The notes under the pieces were generated by a model. It searched no databases. It had not been told where the DNA came from and saw only the letters and a list, made by a program, of their open reading frames with translations. From assembly GCA_023434665.1 (NCBI GenBank), contig JAEYSM010000013.1:31018-95017 (forward strand): DNA of 64,000 nt, given 5' to 3'. A program made the translations under genes and the position numbers. The DNA comes from Bacteroidota bacterium. GTDB taxonomy: Bacteria > Bacteroidota > Bacteroidia > Bacteroidales > Lentimicrobiaceae. Below are positions 62,804 through 64,000 of this stretch, piece by piece; positions within the stretch are counted from its first letter, which is position 1, and every line of letters starts with the position of its first letter.

Positions 62804-63001
62804 ATGAAACGAACAACGGGACATAAACTAATATTGACTTTACCACGATCTGCTTTTGATCTACCCTCTCTTCGGTTCTGCAACGTTATTGATCTACTTA
62901 AAATGCAGATCAAAGCTAAAGAGAAGGCGTCGGGTATGCAGAGCTTGATCCAGTTAATCTCCAGTCAATCTTATGTTCAGTTAAGGTTACAAAAGCAATA
63001 A
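62804..63001 (+). CDS. Small protein of unknown function (65 aa)
   Basis: The 65 residues start after an A-rich leader with KRTTGHKLILTLPRSAFD and continue helical (VIDLLKMQIKAKEKASGMQSLIQLI). No signal peptide or domain is recognised. It lies between the broken replication-type gene and the DUF6266 gene on the same strand and may be part of the same accessory unit. Reality as a gene is uncertain. Confidence 0.4.
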   Translation: MKRTTGHKLILTLPRSAFDLPSLRFCNVIDLLKMQIKAKEKASGMQSLIQLISSQSYVQLRLQKQ

Positions 63002-63042
63002 TTAAATGCAACTATCTATTCCAGAACTAAAACTTAAATAAC

Positions 63043-63690
63043 ATGGCAAAAGGATTACCGGGTGGCCAGATGACAGGAATCGTCGGCAATCTAGTATTTT
63101 TCGTAAAGAACGGTAAACAATGTTCAAGAATCCACGTAAAATCAAATAAATCAAAAACTACAAAGCAACATAATCAACGTGCTAAATTTCAGGTTGCAAG
63201 CAGGTTTGTGAGTCAGATGCTCGATGTGGTAAAAATCGGATGGCCGACTGAAAAATCTCAACACTTCAATAAAGCGGTTAGCTACCATTACAACCATGCG
63301 TTGGAATCGACTGAACCCGGAAGTGAAATGAGTAAAGAGGAGTTCAGGGTAAATATCGAAAAGGTGATGATGGCTAAAGGGGAAATGCCTCCACCGGTAA
63401 TCACATCACTTACAAGAAACAACTATGAAATCGAGATAAGCTGGCAGACTGAACTTTTGAGCGAGGATTATCGTGCCTCTGATTCGATCGTATTGGCAGT
63501 CTGGAAACCGGGTATTAAAGCACAGGTTTTTACAGACCTCGGAAATCGCATAAACGGCCATGCAAAACAAGTGCTGCCATATGAATTTCAGGGCAAGGTA
63601 CACCTCTGGGTTTTCTTCAAGAACAACGTTCACAAAAGCAAGAAACCAGAGAAGAATGTGTCAGATTCAGTTTATTTAGGAGAAGTGTAA
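63043..63690 (+). CDS. DUF6266-like protein
   Basis: The 215 residues have a Gly-rich N-terminus (AKGLPGGQMTGIVGNLVFFVKNGKQ), then a basic segment with SNKSKTTKQHNQRAKFQVASRFV, and two beta-rich regions near 120-200 (TSLTRNNYEIEISWQ, SIVLAVWKPGIKAQVF). The opening GGxxGxVGNxV...KNG, the TxxQxxxRxKF pattern and the fibronectin-like tail match the DUF6266 layout of Bacteroidota accessory genes, function unknown. There is no signal peptide. The neighbours are decayed genes, so the unit is accessory. Confidence 0.7.
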   Translation: MAKGLPGGQMTGIVGNLVFFVKNGKQCSRIHVKSNKSKTTKQHNQRAKFQVASRFVSQMLDVVKIGWPTEKSQHFNKAVSYHYNHALESTEPGSEMSKEEFRVNIEKVMMAKGEMPPPVITSLTRNNYEIEISWQTELLSEDYRASDSIVLAVWKPGIKAQVFTDLGNRINGHAKQVLPYEFQGKVHLWVFFKNNVHKSKKPEKNVSDSVYLGEV

Positions 63691-63710
63691 AGCGGCAAAC
63701 TTTGTAACCA

Positions 63711-64000
63711 TCACCTGATCAGCATCAGGCACCCCTTTTGTAAAAAACGTTTCCCATCTCCATCATTGGGCGAAAATAAAATTCTGTAGGCATATATGCC
63801 CGAAGGTGAAGGTTTCGAATTAATAGGTGCCATCCCATTGATAGTCGAGGTGTTCTGCCTTCAAAAACCAGCACTCCCCAACGGTTGTATATCAGAAGAC
63901 TTTGAATGAACATGTTGGTTTGCACCGGACCAAAGGTATCGTTGAGGCCGTCGCCGTTTGGGGAAAATGCATCAGGGAAATCAATAACAGGAGGGCACAC
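63711..64000 (-). pseudogene. Frameshifted C-terminus of a T9SS type B (CHU_C) cargo protein, cut by window edge
   Basis: From the right edge the frame reads FPDAFSPNGDGLNDTFGP and LLIYNRWGVLVFEG, the hallmark of the CHU_C gliding-motility/type B sorting domain. It then goes out of register. The expected DYQWDGT is found in a second frame, and the rest, APINSKPSPSGIYAYRILF to the canonical end KGCLMLIR, is in a third frame with a stop at 63711. The first frame alone ends at 63725. Two shifts close together near 63830-63850 therefore break the domain, or the assembly has errors there. The remainder of the protein lies beyond the window. Confidence 0.7.

Overview
The window comes from a member of the Bacteroidota, most likely a Bacteroidales/Marinilabiliales-type anaerobe or facultative bacterium. 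The evidence is type IX secretion (T9SS) sorting domains on several large secreted proteins, a CHU_C-type (type B) domain at the right edge, many lipoproteins with an acidic stretch after the lipobox cysteine, TAnnTTTG-type promoter boxes, low GC, and Bacteroidota families such as DUF4402, DUF6150, DUF6266, Omp28 and GEVED. Genus cannot be named from the sequence alone.

Left part (1-5061): a partial lipid kinase, a lipoprotein, the cysteine pair cysK-cysE (overlapping by 4 bp), and a sigma54-type response regulator whose GAFTGA loop reads GAFPGA. Next comes the most distinctive locus (5251-16244), a chaperone-usher-like surface fibre cluster. It has three DUF4402 subunits, each on its own unit with its own terminator. 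A compact run follows: PapD-like chaperone, 1488-aa T9SS-sorted glycine-rich adhesin, fourth DUF4402 subunit, and an usher-like outer-membrane protein that carries a C-terminal SPOR domain. A GNAT acetyltransferase and a thioester-containing alpha-2-macroglobulin lipoprotein continue in the same direction, then a membrane protein with an HEYGH motif.

Middle (23178-42186): a rubrerythrin-like protein; a cell-wall-recycling style set (AmgK-like kinase fused to a RapZ C-terminal domain, a small unknown protein, a MurU-like nucleotidyltransferase); an AddB-like nuclease; an OmpA-family protein; a possible small RNA; two large T9SS cargo proteins (a BNR/PKD-like repeat protein and a beta-helix protein); a PAS histidine kinase; a DUF2971 protein; and envelope proteins of unknown role.

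Right-middle (42560-53860): a heavy-metal-binding-domain protein, a secreted glycosidase with a carbohydrate-binding tail, a SagB-like nitroreductase, RmuC, a WYL regulator with a perfect palindrome abutting its start, a REC-PAS regulator, a DUF6150 repeat protein, an M14 carboxypeptidase lipoprotein and an Omp28/T9SS protein. From 60365 down to 53947 (minus strand) lies a surface-polysaccharide operon: rmlA, two tandem FdtA-like cupins, an FdtC-like acetyltransferase, an FdtB-like aminotransferase, a Wzx flippase and a glycosyltransferase-like protein. It should make a dTDP-3-acetamido-3,6-dideoxyhexose, but rmlB is not in the window.

Right end: an Rrf2 regulator with three ligand-type cysteines and its likely target, the RIC/YtfE-type Fe-S repair protein; tRNA-Asp(GTC); then a decayed accessory patch with a broken replication-type protein, a small unknown protein, a DUF6266 protein and a frameshifted T9SS type B sorting domain. 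No CRISPR array, rRNA, complete insertion sequence or integrase was seen.
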